Shown here in pieces: positions 5,154 through 12,267 of a stretch of DNA of 14,974 nt. The position numbers and the translations under genes were made by a program. Source of the DNA: CAYTYX01 sp964442325. GTDB lineage: Bacteria > Patescibacteriota > Saccharimonadia > Saccharimonadales > UBA10212. Below the pieces are notes generated by a model. The model saw nothing but the letters and a program-made list of their open reading frames with translations, was not told the DNA's origin and did no database searches. The stretch's first letter is position 1, and every line of letters begins with the position of its first letter. The stretch is from positions 1-14,974 of the forward strand of contig CAYTYX010000007.1 of NCBI GenBank assembly GCA_964442325.1, given 5' to 3'.

Positions 5154-6032
5154 TCAGAGGTTAAGGGCCAAATTAAGCACGAGCAATCTGGCGGAGACGT
5201 TAGCAGTCAATTGCTCGGAAGCTCGCAGTAAATCCTTACGGGCTTTTAGCCATTTAGCGCTGCGAGATTGGTCTCTTTGCTGAACTGCCTCTTTATATAG
5301 AACTGTCATTATGCGTGCGCCGGCGTCTATAAAGGCTGCTAGCTCCAATTTATTTTTGTCTAGTTTATCGATTATCACCAAGCGGTCGTAGCGACTGCCT
5401 GATAAAAACTGCTTAAATCTATCAACACCTTGTTTTAATGGATGGCTCTGCTCGTCATTCAGTAGAGCACTTAGTAACCCTGCTCCACCCTGACTAAGCG
5501 CCCAAGCCGACTCTACAGCCTCAGAGTCAAACTGACTACCATAGTATTTTAGGGCGGCGTTTAAGCTAGTTGGTTGAACCTCTAATTTTTGGAGTCGAGA
5601 GGAGACGGTTGGCAATAGATAGCTGGCGCCTAGGGCAGTTAAGATTACGATTGTATCGGCCGGCGGTTCCTCTAGCGTCTTAAGTAAGGAATTTTGCGCC
5701 TCGGTGCTTAGATTGTTAGCATCCTCCACTATAACTATTCTGCGAAGCGCGTTTGCGCCTGGTGTTTTAAGGGTAAGGTTGCTTATGAGCGCCCTAACCT
5801 GATCTATGGTAATTTCCTGTTTATCTGCCGGCCGCTTAATCAAGTAAAAGTAGGGGTATTTATCCAGTTTCTCAGATTCTGAAAGCCCGAGTATATTTGC
5901 AGCTAGAGTTTTGGCAAGCGCATATTTACCTACGCCGGCTGCGCCGGTGATTAACAAACCTTGGCTTGGCTTAGTCAAAAAAGCTTCGGCTTGCGTAGAA
6001 GTCTTTGGGTGTAGCAATAAGTCGGTTTTCAT
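5154..6032 (-). CDS. holB: DNA polymerase III delta-prime-like clamp-loader subunit
   Basis: The protein (292 residues) has the clamp-loader AAA+ fold. The Walker A-like motif is GAAGVGKY (30-37), a Walker B-like strand is IVIVEDAN (99-106), followed by LSTEAQNSLLKTLEEPP, a hallmark of delta-prime and gamma/tau subunits. The sensor-type arginine motif occurs as SSR (144-146), where the family has SRC. The cysteine cluster that binds zinc in E. coli delta-prime is absent. Its length and lack of a C-terminal tau extension favour delta-prime over DnaX. It helps load the sliding clamp during replication. The ATG follows the pseudouridine synthase stop with no gap. It ends with TGA (5156-5154), directly after a normal family C-terminus, so TGA acts as stop here. 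Confidence 0.88.
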   Translation of the reverse strand: MKTDLLLHPKTSTQAEAFLTKPSQGLLITGAAGVGKYALAKTLAANILGLSESEKLDKYPYFYLIKRPADKQEITIDQVRALISNLTLKTPGANALRRIVIVEDANNLSTEAQNSLLKTLEEPPADTIVILTALGASYLLPTVSSRLQKLEVQPTSLNAALKYYGSQFDSEAVESAWALSQGGAGLLSALLNDEQSHPLKQGVDRFKQFLSGSRYDRLVIIDKLDKNKLELAAFIDAGARIMTVLYKEAVQQRDQSRSAKWLKARKDLLRASEQLTANVSARLLVLNLALNL

Positions 6033-6902
6033 TTAGAGTTTAAAGTCTTTCGGCGGCGTTACTTTAAATGTTTGTCTAATACCGCCTGGCAATGTTAGTT
6101 CTAGCTCAGCGGCATGAAGTAATAATCTACCATCCGCCGACTCTTTGCCATACAATAAATCGCCAACAACCGGATGTTTTATGTAAGCCAAATGAACCCT
6201 AAGTTGATGAGTCCGGCCTGTTGTGGGTTTGAGTTCAAGTAATGCATAGTCGCGGTCACCTTTTTGAATTAGTTTTAGAACTTTGTAACTTGTCTGAGCC
6301 GACTTACCTAAGCTGCTGGCCATAAACGTTTTTGGATGCCGTGGGTTGCGAGCAATAGGTATGTCAATAATTCCCTCGTGCGGTTCTGGAACACCTTCGA
6401 CAATCGCCAGATATGTTTTTTTAGTTTTACGATTAGAGAACTGTTTCTGCAGGTGCTTTAGAGCGAGGTTATTTTTAGCTGCGATAATTACGCCGCTAGT
6501 GGCTCTGTCTAGACGATGGGCTATGCCGGCGCGGTTCCCTTGCAGTGAACTATCATTAAGTCTTGGTTTTATAAAGCTTGCTACCGTTCCTTCTGGATTT
6601 AATGCACCCTTACTGTGAGTCAAAACCTCGGATGGCTTATCCATAACAACTACATCGTCGTCTTCATAAATAATCGGCAGCTCTATTGTTGGAGGTTCTG
6701 AATTTAGTAATTGTTCGTCAACCAACACGCGGTTGCCAATTCTGATTTTCTGAGAAGCTTTGGCAGGATGCCCATCAATCTTAATTAGTTGTTGCTTAAA
6801 TAAAGCTGCTAGCGATGAGCGCGTAAATGCCGGATATTTAGACGTTACAAATACATCCGCTCGGGTGCCTGCCTCACCCGGCTCGGTTATAAACTCTTGC
6901 AT
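6033..6902 (-). CDS. RluA-family RNA pseudouridine synthase (RluD-like)
   Basis: The 289-residue protein has an N-terminal S4 RNA-binding domain (about 13-62) and the RluA catalytic domain. The catalytic motif is AHRLDRATSG (128-137) with D132 as the predicted nucleophile. DDVVVMDKPSEVLTH (83-97) and GRTHQLRVHLAYIKHPVVGD (229-248) are the other family motifs. Such enzymes isomerise uridines in 23S rRNA; the S4 domain and length resemble RluD, which modifies helix 69, but the exact target site cannot be assigned. The ATG lies 9 bases after the trpS stop without a Shine-Dalgarno sequence, and the stop abuts the holB ATG, so trpS, this gene and holB look cotranscribed. Confidence 0.92.
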   Translation of the reverse strand: MQEFITEPGEAGTRADVFVTSKYPAFTRSSLAALFKQQLIKIDGHPAKASQKIRIGNRVLVDEQLLNSEPPTIELPIIYEDDDVVVMDKPSEVLTHSKGALNPEGTVASFIKPRLNDSSLQGNRAGIAHRLDRATSGVIIAAKNNLALKHLQKQFSNRKTKKTYLAIVEGVPEPHEGIIDIPIARNPRHPKTFMASSLGKSAQTSYKVLKLIQKGDRDYALLELKPTTGRTHQLRVHLAYIKHPVVGDLLYGKESADGRLLLHAAELELTLPGGIRQTFKVTPPKDFKL

Positions 6903-6911
6903 AGTTTTATT

Positions 6912-7946
6912 TTAGGCTTCGGCAGGGCGGAGCCCAACTGCTTTTTGAACTTTTAGTAGCGTGGCGTCAGCTACTTTATTCATCTCGACCTCGTCGGCCT
7001 CAAGTTTTTTGAGTATGGTAGCTTCATCGACTTTGGCTAACTTGGCTTGAAAGCCAGTTAAGAATTTTTTAACATCTTCAGCTACAGCGGATTTTAAGAT
7101 GTCGTACTGGGTCATTTTTTGCGGGGTAACGGTACTGCTCGACGGTGAAATCAATCTCTGTATTTGGATCAAGTTAGCAATGCCAGGTTGATTATTAGCA
7201 TCAACATCTTTTAGATTATTTAAACTGTCGGTGGTTGCGGAACGTATCTTTTGAGCGGCCGTCTCCGGGTCATCGCCCATGAAAATGACGCCCTTGTCTG
7301 AATCTTCGCTCTTGCTCATTTTCTTGGCAGGGTCTACTAGATCGCGAATGCGCAGGCCCTGGTCATTACCGAAGAATTCGTGCTGTTTGGCAACTGGTTC
7401 AGGCACCACAAACAAGTCGCCGAATTGTTTATTCATACGCTCGGCTATATCGCGAGTAAACTCCAGGTGTTGGGTTTGGTCATCGCCAACCGGTACGTAT
7501 TTAGCTCCATAAAGAAGAATATCCGAGGCCATAAGAACGGGGTAACCAAACACTCCAAGGCTAACCCTGTCGCTACTAAGCTTAGACGACTGGTCCTTAA
7601 ACTGGGTCATACGGCTCATCTCACCAAAACCGGTGAAGCAGTCTAATATCCAAGTCAGCTCGCTGTGTGCCGAGATATAGCTTTGTCTGTAGATATGGAT
7701 GTTTGGATTATCAATCGGCAATCCGGCTGCCACAAAGATTTTTAGATTATTCATAATCTGCGCTTGCAGCTGCGAGTGGTTAATTGGAGTTGTGAAACTA
7801 TGCAAGTCCGGCACAAACAGGTTAATTTCGTATTCGTCGGACTTGTTTTTAGCCATGTCGACCATAGGTAGCAAGGCTCCGAAATAGTTGCCTATATGGA
7901 GGTCGTTATTTGCCCTAATACCGGTTAGGATGACTGGTTTACTCAT
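6912..7946 (-). CDS. trpS: Tryptophanyl-tRNA synthetase
   Basis: TrpRS charges tRNA-Trp with tryptophan using ATP. The 344-residue protein is of usual bacterial length. The class I HIGH motif is HIGN (17-20) and the KMSKS loop is KMSKS (209-213), followed by acidic residues. FGEMSRMTQFKDQS (108-120 region), ASDILLY with D142, and VPVGDDQTQH are the tryptophan-binding and dimer-core segments of the family. The residues before HIGN read GIRANNDL where many TrpRS have G-x-P-T/S-G. The ATG at 7946 is preferred over the GTG one codon upstream, as translation otherwise starts MMSK. A TATAAT box lies just before it. Its cognate tRNA-Trp is encoded about 4.4 kb further downstream. Confidence 0.97.
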   Translation of the reverse strand: MSKPVILTGIRANNDLHIGNYFGALLPMVDMAKNKSDEYEINLFVPDLHSFTTPINHSQLQAQIMNNLKIFVAAGLPIDNPNIHIYRQSYISAHSELTWILDCFTGFGEMSRMTQFKDQSSKLSSDRVSLGVFGYPVLMASDILLYGAKYVPVGDDQTQHLEFTRDIAERMNKQFGDLFVVPEPVAKQHEFFGNDQGLRIRDLVDPAKKMSKSEDSDKGVIFMGDDPETAAQKIRSATTDSLNNLKDVDANNQPGIANLIQIQRLISPSSSTVTPQKMTQYDILKSAVAEDVKKFLTGFQAKLAKVDEATILKKLEADEVEMNKVADATLLKVQKAVGLRPAEA

Positions 7947-7955
7947 CACCCCTAA

Positions 7956-7961
7956 ATTATA
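7956..7961 (-). promoter_or_regulatory. TATAAT box for trpS
   Basis: A perfect TATAAT lies 9 bases before the trpS ATG (6 before the overlapping GTG), in the 47-base gap after rpsI. AGCTGT-AAA-ACAGCT, a small inverted repeat, sits directly upstream of the box and could be an operator or chance. The -35 region is weak. Confidence 0.45.
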
Positions 7962-7993
7962 GCTGTTTTACAGCTTGAAATGAATTATTGTGA

Positions 7994-8395
7994 TTAGCGC
8001 TTTGTGAACTGACGTTGTTTGCGAGCGCCGCGTAAGCCAAATTTTTTGCGTTCTTTCTCGCGTGGGTCACGGCCAAGCAGGTCGGCCTTCTTTAAAGTCG
8101 CTTTGTAATCTTCGTTTAGTAAAACTAAGGCCTTACTTACACCTAAGCTAATAGCATCAACCTGGCCGGCTTGGCCTCCACCGCTTACCTTGACGGTAAT
8201 GTCGTATTTGGCTGGATCAAGCTCGAGTACTACTAACGGTTTAAACAAGCGCTCTTGTAAGTACTTGCTGGTGGCTAGGTATTCAACGGCAGGTTTGTCA
8301 TTAATCGTAAAAATGCCTTTGCCCCCAGCTAATCTTACGCGGGCTGTGGCGCTCTTGCGCCGGCCCAGACCGTAAAAATATTTACCACCAGCCAT
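7994..8395 (-). CDS. rpsI: Small-subunit ribosomal protein uS9
   Basis: uS9 (133 residues) is a 30S head protein whose C-terminal tail reaches the P-site tRNA. The N-terminal GRRKSATARVRL (11-22), central VSGGGQAGQ (69-77) and C-terminal GRDPREKERKKFG followed by the basic tail ending QFTKR are classic. The final Arg that contacts P-site tRNA is present. The ATG overlaps the rplM TAA by one base (TAATG), with an AAAGG-like ribosome binding site inside rplM. Confidence 0.98.
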   Translation of the reverse strand: MAGGKYFYGLGRRKSATARVRLAGGKGIFTINDKPAVEYLATSKYLQERLFKPLVVLELDPAKYDITVKVSGGGQAGQVDAISLGVSKALVLLNEDYKATLKKADLLGRDPREKERKKFGLRGARKQRQFTKR

Positions 8396-8844
8396 TATTT
8401 CTTACCTTTCTTAGCAACTTGGATAGTTTCTGGTTGCTGTGGAGCGTGAGTGTGTTGATTGTCTAGATAAATTTTAAGCCTGTCTAGGCGGCCGGGACGG
8501 AGTTTATTAACCGGCAACATACCACGCACAGCCCTTTGGATAACTTCTGTAGGGTCTTGAGCGATTACGTCGCTAAGTGTTCGTTCGCGTAGGCCACTTG
8601 GATAGCCACTGTGATGGTAATACATCTTATCGGCTAGTTTATTGCCGGTCACAACTAGTTTGGCTGCATTGGTGATTATGACGTAATCGCCGCCGTCTAC
8701 ATGAGGCGTAATCGAAGCTTTGCCTTTACCAATCAGTAAGCTAGCAACAGTAGTTGCCAAACGACCAAGTGGTGCGCTAGAGGCGTCAATAAGGTACCAC
8801 TTACGGCTAACATCAGCTGGTTTAGCACTAAATGTCTTGGTCAT
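8395..8844 (-). CDS. rplM: Large-subunit ribosomal protein uL13
   Basis: uL13 (149 residues) is an early-assembly 50S protein. RKWYLIDASSAPLGRLAT (14-31), HVDGGDYVIITNA and the GMLPVNKLRP segment (108-117) match the family. It starts one base inside the rplQ stop (TAATG) with GAGGT upstream, and overlaps rpsI in the same way. The rplQ-rplM-rpsI triplet is thus translationally coupled and joined to the alpha operon, without the ECF transporter and truA genes found between rplQ and rplM in Firmicutes. Confidence 0.98.
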   Translation of the reverse strand: MTKTFSAKPADVSRKWYLIDASSAPLGRLATTVASLLIGKGKASITPHVDGGDYVIITNAAKLVVTGNKLADKMYYHHSGYPSGLRERTLSDVIAQDPTEVIQRAVRGMLPVNKLRPGRLDRLKIYLDNQHTHAPQQPETIQVAKKGKK

Positions 8845-9377
8845 TAGCGGTTACCTCGTACGCCGGTGCGCTTGGCGGCTTGTTTTTGGGTGGAATGTAA
8901 CTTATCGCTACGACCCCCAGTGGCTTTAACCTCTGGCTTGTCTTTAGCTGATTCGACATCTTTCTTGACTGGCTTAGTGGCTTTAGTAGCTGGTTTTACG
9001 ACTGGCTTAGCATCAGCTCCTAGTTTATCCACAAAGCTGACTTTGGCTAGTTCTGCAGTGTCACCGCGACGGAAGCCAGCTCGCTCCAGCTTCAGATGAC
9101 CGCTAGTGCGACCAGTTAGTTTAGGTGCAATCTCGTCAACTAGTTTATGGCTAGACGAGACGGTCAGGTCCTTTAGGAGGATGCGACGTGAAGCCAAGTC
9201 GCCCTTTTTGGCCCTTGTGATGAGTTTCTCGAAGTGAGGGATTAGCTCTTTGGCCTTGGGTCGTGTGGTGGTTATGCTGCCATCGCGCACCAAAGACTCC
9301 GCCAGACCATCTATGAGGGCCTTGCGTGGGCCGCGTTCGCGACCAAATTTTCTACCTTGGTATCCGTGGCGGTGCAT
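8844..9377 (-). CDS. rplQ: Large-subunit ribosomal protein bL17 with C-terminal extension
   Basis: bL17 lines part of the 50S exit-tunnel region. Residues 1-118 hold the conserved domain: HRHGYQGRKFGRERGPRKAL at the start, LVRDGSITTTRPKAKEL, and the GFRRGDTAELAKVSFVD end. The protein has 177 residues, while bL17 is usually 115-130, so about 55 residues are extra. They are Lys/Ala/Pro-rich, low-complexity and probably disordered. The ribosome binding site TAAGGA overlaps the rpoA stop, and the rplM ATG overlaps this gene's stop. Placement right after rpoA is standard. Confidence 0.96.
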   Translation of the reverse strand: MHRHGYQGRKFGRERGPRKALIDGLAESLVRDGSITTTRPKAKELIPHFEKLITRAKKGDLASRRILLKDLTVSSSHKLVDEIAPKLTGRTSGHLKLERAGFRRGDTAELAKVSFVDKLGADAKPVVKPATKATKPVKKDVESAKDKPEVKATGGRSDKLHSTQKQAAKRTGVRGNR

Positions 9378-9386
9378 AGGATTTCC

Positions 9387-10322
9387 TTAGAGCTCCAACT
9401 CCGATAACTTGTCTTTAACTTCGTCTAACGCCTTATTGCCAAAGCCTTTTAGGTCTCTTAGCTCGGCTTCGTCTAGCGATACAAGGTCCTTAAGAGTCTG
9501 GATGTCGTTATTGACCAGCGCGTTAGTGGTGCGGGCACTTAGGTTTAAGTCCTCGATTGGCGTCATTAGAGCCGTGGGCTCTTCGCCGTCGATACCATCA
9601 ACTCCACTGGCGGCCAGCGGACTACTATCAACTCTAGTTTGACCGGCTAAAGCAGTATACTGGTTGATCAGGATCGCGGCTGCTTCTTCAAAGGCGTCGC
9701 GTGGCGTAATCGAGCCATCTGTGTCTACCGTTAGGAGTAGTTTATCTAGGTCGGTCATTTGGCCAACGCGGGTATTTTCTATCTTATAGCGCACCCTTAA
9801 GACCGGTGTAAATAGCGCATCTAGAGCGATTTCATCGCTGGTCTTTTTGTTGCTAGCTTGCTCTTCTAGAGCCCGGTAACCGCGGCCAGTCTCGACTGTT
9901 AGCTCCATTTCTACGCCGCCTTTGGCGTCGTCGATAGTGCAAATTACGTGGTCAGGATTAACGACTTCTACGTCGGCATTAGTCTGAATGTCCTTGGCGC
10001 GGACTGGTCCGCGACCTTTTTTGGCGAGAGTCAAAATCTGTGGTTCGTCGCTAAAAACACGAAAACGGACGCTCTTAAGCTGAGACATAATCTCTACGAC
10101 GTCTTCTTTAACGCCTTTTAGGGTCGTGAATTCGTGGCTAGCACCGCTAACGCGGAAGCTGGTAATGGCAGCACCGGAAATACTCGACAGTAAAACGCGC
10201 CGCAAGCTATTACCTAGTGTCATCCCGTAGCCAGTGTGCAGCGGTTCTATCACGAACGTGGCGCTGGTGGTGCCGTGCTCGATGACTTCGCTCAGGTTCG
10301 GTGTGTGGATTGTATTTGACAT
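9387..10322 (-). CDS. rpoA: RNA polymerase alpha subunit
   Basis: RpoA (311 residues) nucleates RNA polymerase assembly and contacts promoter DNA and regulators. The alpha-NTD dimerisation/assembly signature TLGNSLRRVLLSS is at 35-47. The alpha-CTD (about 250-311) has two helix-hairpin-helix elements ending GFGNKALDEVKDKL. By alignment to E. coli, the DNA-contacting R265 and N268 are kept in LSARTTNAL. This implies that UP-element recognition is possible. A flexible acidic linker (SGVDGIDGEEP) joins the domains. An AAGGAG ribosome binding site lies about 8 bases before the ATG. It follows rpsD, the usual alpha-operon order. Confidence 0.98.
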   Translation of the reverse strand: MSNTIHTPNLSEVIEHGTTSATFVIEPLHTGYGMTLGNSLRRVLLSSISGAAITSFRVSGASHEFTTLKGVKEDVVEIMSQLKSVRFRVFSDEPQILTLAKKGRGPVRAKDIQTNADVEVVNPDHVICTIDDAKGGVEMELTVETGRGYRALEEQASNKKTSDEIALDALFTPVLRVRYKIENTRVGQMTDLDKLLLTVDTDGSITPRDAFEEAAAILINQYTALAGQTRVDSSPLAASGVDGIDGEEPTALMTPIEDLNLSARTTNALVNNDIQTLKDLVSLDEAELRDLKGFGNKALDEVKDKLSELEL

Positions 10323-10347
10323 TTAATTCTCCTTAAATCTTTATAGC

Positions 10348-10971
10348 TTAGCGCGAGTAATACTCAACGATTAACTGTTCTTTAATATCTGGCTCGGATT
10401 CCTCGCGAGTCGGTAGGCCCGTTACGGTGGCGGAAACCTTCTTGCGATCAACTTTAAGCCAAGCTGGAATCATCGACGGAACCGGGCTAACTTCGTCCAA
10501 GTGCGTGAAGTAACTGGTTTTTTTGCTGCCGACTTTAATCTCTATAACGTCTCCTGGCTTAACTCGCATTGATGGAACGTCAACCCGGCGGCCGTTGAAC
10601 ATAAAGTGGCCGTGGCTCACTAACTGACGAGCCGCCCGGCGGCTGGGCGCAAAACCGGCCCTGTAAACGGCGTTATCCAACCGGCGCTCCAGAAATTCCA
10701 GCAAAACCGCGCCGGACTGGCCACGACTGGCCGAAGCCTCTTTCATTAGGTTGGCAAATTGTTTCTCAAGCAAGCCGTAAAGTCGCTTAACTTTTTGCTT
10801 CTCGCGCAGTTGCAAGGCGTACTGGCTGGATTTACTGCGCATACCAAAGTTGCGGCCGCTTTGCTGACCAGGTGGACCACTACGTCGCACTAACACCTTG
10901 TGGGCTTTGGGGTGCAGAGCGTAGCCTTCACGGCGGGACAGTTTGACGATTGAGCGCATTTCTCGGGCCAT
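10348..10971 (-). CDS. rpsD: Small-subunit ribosomal protein uS4
   Basis: uS4 (207 residues) is a primary 16S rRNA-binding protein and in E. coli the translational repressor of the alpha operon. The RRLDNAVYRAGFAPSRRAAR segment (about 91-110) and HGHFMFNGRRVDVPSMRVKPGD form the S4 RNA-binding domain. The N-terminus has no zinc-binding cysteines, so it is the C-minus form. The ATG lies two bases after the rpsK stop. The C-terminal EQLIVEYYSR matches the family end. Confidence 0.98.
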   Translation of the reverse strand: MAREMRSIVKLSRREGYALHPKAHKVLVRRSGPPGQQSGRNFGMRSKSSQYALQLREKQKVKRLYGLLEKQFANLMKEASASRGQSGAVLLEFLERRLDNAVYRAGFAPSRRAARQLVSHGHFMFNGRRVDVPSMRVKPGDVIEIKVGSKKTSYFTHLDEVSPVPSMIPAWLKVDRKKVSATVTGLPTREESEPDIKEQLIVEYYSR

Positions 10972-10973
10972 AG

Positions 10974-11438
10974 CTAGTTCCTCTTAGCCTTTCTAGGTCG
11001 GACACCGCCGTGTGGTACGCCGGTGATGTCGTAGACATTGTCTACATCGACTCGTTGGCTAATCATTGTCCGAATAGCTGCGTCACGGCCAAGGCCGATA
11101 CCTTTAACAAAGATATCGGCTTTTTGTAGTCCGTAGTTCTGGCGGGCAGCAGAAATAGCCTTTTCGGCAGCGACTTGGGCGGCATAAGCGGTACCCTTTT
11201 TAGAACCCCTAAAGCCGCTGCTACCGGCGCTAGAAGTCGCCAAAGTAGCACCTTTTGGATCCGTTACGGTCACAATCGTGTTATTAAAAGTCGCCAGCAC
11301 GTGGATTTGGCCGGTTGGTACTGAACGACGATTTTTCTTGCGACGAACTACAGGCGCTACTGTAGCTTCGGCTTCGGCTGGAACTTGCTCGGCTGGTTTT
11401 TCTTCAACCACGGGTTTTTCTACTACTTTATCAGCCAT
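10974..11438 (-). CDS. rpsK: Small-subunit ribosomal protein uS11 with acidic N-terminal extension
   Basis: uS11 lines the 30S platform at the E site. The core runs from GQIHVLATFNNTIVTVTD through SSAGSSGFRGSKKGTAYAAQ to ITGVPHGGVRPRKAKR. The start is set at the ATG at 11438-11436 (MADKVVEK), giving 154 residues; an upstream in-frame start at 11477 would overlap rpsM and add an Arg-rich stretch unlike the family. Even so, about 40 residues precede the core, rich in Glu, Pro, Ala and Val and ending in a basic RRKKNRR patch, longer than in most uS11. It follows the rpsM stop by one base. Confidence 0.96.
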   Translation of the reverse strand: MADKVVEKPVVEEKPAEQVPAEAEATVAPVVRRKKNRRSVPTGQIHVLATFNNTIVTVTDPKGATLATSSAGSSGFRGSKKGTAYAAQVAAEKAISAARQNYGLQKADIFVKGIGLGRDAAIRTMISQRVDVDNVYDITGVPHGGVRPRKAKRN

Positions 11439-11439
11439 T

Positions 11440-11826
11440 TTAAGTCTTCTCCGGGGCCTTCTTGGCAGTGCCACCAACAGTTACGCGCTTACCCCGCTTG
11501 GTACGAGCGTTGGTACGTGTACGTTGACCATGCACTGGTAAATTAGCGGTGTGGCGCAGGCCACGATAGGCGCTAATGTCTTTTAGGCGCTTGATGTTGC
11601 CAGAAACTATTCGATGCAGTTCGCCCTCGACCGTGTATTTAGCGTTTAAAACGTCTTGGATGCGCGAAATTTCGCCCTCATTGAGATCTTTGACTCGAAT
11701 AGTTGGCTCAACACCTGCTTCAGCTAAAACTTCGTGGCTGATTTTTGGGCCAACTCCATAAACGTAAGTCAGCGCAATGCCAACTTGCTTGTTATCAGGA
11801 ATATTAACACCGGAGATTCTGGCCAT
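11440..11826 (-). CDS. rpsM: Small-subunit ribosomal protein uS13
   Basis: uS13 (128 residues) is a 30S head protein that forms bridges to the 50S and contacts P-site tRNA. MARISGVNIPDNKQVGIALTYVYGVG at the N-terminus and the YRGLRHTANLPVHGQRTRTNARTKRG region at about 89-114 are diagnostic (each shown here in part: ARISGVNIP, GLRHTANLPVHGQRT). The C-terminal tail is basic. It lies 3 bases after the rpmJ stop and one base before the rpsK ATG, in the normal rpmJ-rpsM-rpsK-rpsD-rpoA order. Confidence 0.98.
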   Translation of the reverse strand: MARISGVNIPDNKQVGIALTYVYGVGPKISHEVLAEAGVEPTIRVKDLNEGEISRIQDVLNAKYTVEGELHRIVSGNIKRLKDISAYRGLRHTANLPVHGQRTRTNARTKRGKRVTVGGTAKKAPEKT

Positions 11827-11829
11827 AAA

Positions 11830-11946
11830 CTAACCCTGCCTCTGCTTATTGCGAGGCTTTAACTTATTAATAACGTAGACGCGGCCCTTGCGCCGGACAA
11901 TCTTGTCACTGGGACTAATTTTTTTCACACTGGCACGTACTTTCAT
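11830..11946 (-). CDS. rpmJ: Large-subunit ribosomal protein bL36, zinc-free form
   Basis: This short gene encodes 38 residues, the usual bL36 length, starting MKVRASVKKI and ending RNKQRQG, both diagnostic. bL36 binds 23S rRNA near the peptidyl-transferase side of the 50S. Zinc-binding bL36 has C11, C14, C27 and H33; here these are S11, D14, N27 and N33, so all four ligands are replaced and no zinc ribbon can form. The ATG is preceded by AAGGAGG at a slightly long spacing of 12 bases. It sits between infA and rpsM, as in most bacteria. Confidence 0.96.
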   Translation of the reverse strand: MKVRASVKKISPSDKIVRRKGRVYVINKLKPRNKQRQG

Positions 11947-11992
11947 ACGGATCAAAAGCCTCCTTAAAGCTCTTAACTCTACTGCTCTACAA

Positions 11993-12214
11993 TCAATTTT
12001 CTCGGTAGGTTATCCGACCCTTCGTCAGATCGTAAGGTGTCAATTCAACCTTTACCTTGTCACCCGGCACCAGGCGGATAAAATGCTTTCGCATCCGTCC
12101 GGATAGGTGAGCGATGATTTGATGGCCATTTTCAAGCTCGAGCCGGAACTGGGTTCCTGGCAGGGCTTCCACTACTGTTCCCGTCAATTCAATGACCTGC
12201 TTGTCTTTAGCCAT
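11993..12214 (-). CDS. infA: Translation initiation factor IF-1
   Basis: IF-1 (73 residues) is a single OB-fold protein that binds the 30S A site during initiation. The sequence ELTGTVVEALPGTQFRLELE, then GHQIIAHLSGRMRKHFIRL and VPGDKVKVELTPYDLTKGRI, follows the family without gaps. It ends ITYREN before TGA (11995-11993). An in-frame TAG follows one codon later, so readthrough would add only two residues. It has its own promoter in the 53-base gap after secY. adk and map, which often separate secY from infA, are missing. Confidence 0.98.
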   Translation of the reverse strand: MAKDKQVIELTGTVVEALPGTQFRLELENGHQIIAHLSGRMRKHFIRLVPGDKVKVELTPYDLTKGRITYREN

Positions 12215-12230
12215 AAAAGCAATGTTTTAA

Positions 12231-12260
12231 ATTGTAACAGAGTTGGTAGGTGTTTGTAAA
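12231..12260 (-). promoter_or_regulatory. Promoter for infA and the downstream ribosomal genes
   Basis: The minus strand reads TTTACA (12260-12255, 5/6 match), an 18-base spacer, and TACAAT (12236-12231, 5/6) preceded by TGT, an extended -10. The -10 ends 16 bases before the infA ATG, so the leader is about 9 bases with no Shine-Dalgarno sequence. It would let the ribosomal cluster be transcribed independently of secY. Confidence 0.6.
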
Positions 12261-12267
12261 GAGTAAG

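Noticed and set aside
5154..5156. Genome-wide reassignment of UGA to glycine (translation table 25)
   Set aside because: holB ends with TGA at its natural C-terminus; reading through would run it into the TPR gene in a different frame. The other genes are intact under the standard code apart from secY.
11439..11477. Upstream start of rpsK at 11477
   Set aside because: It would overlap rpsM and add an Arg-rich stretch that is the rpsM tail read in another frame; MADKVVEK at 11438 sits one base after the rpsM stop.
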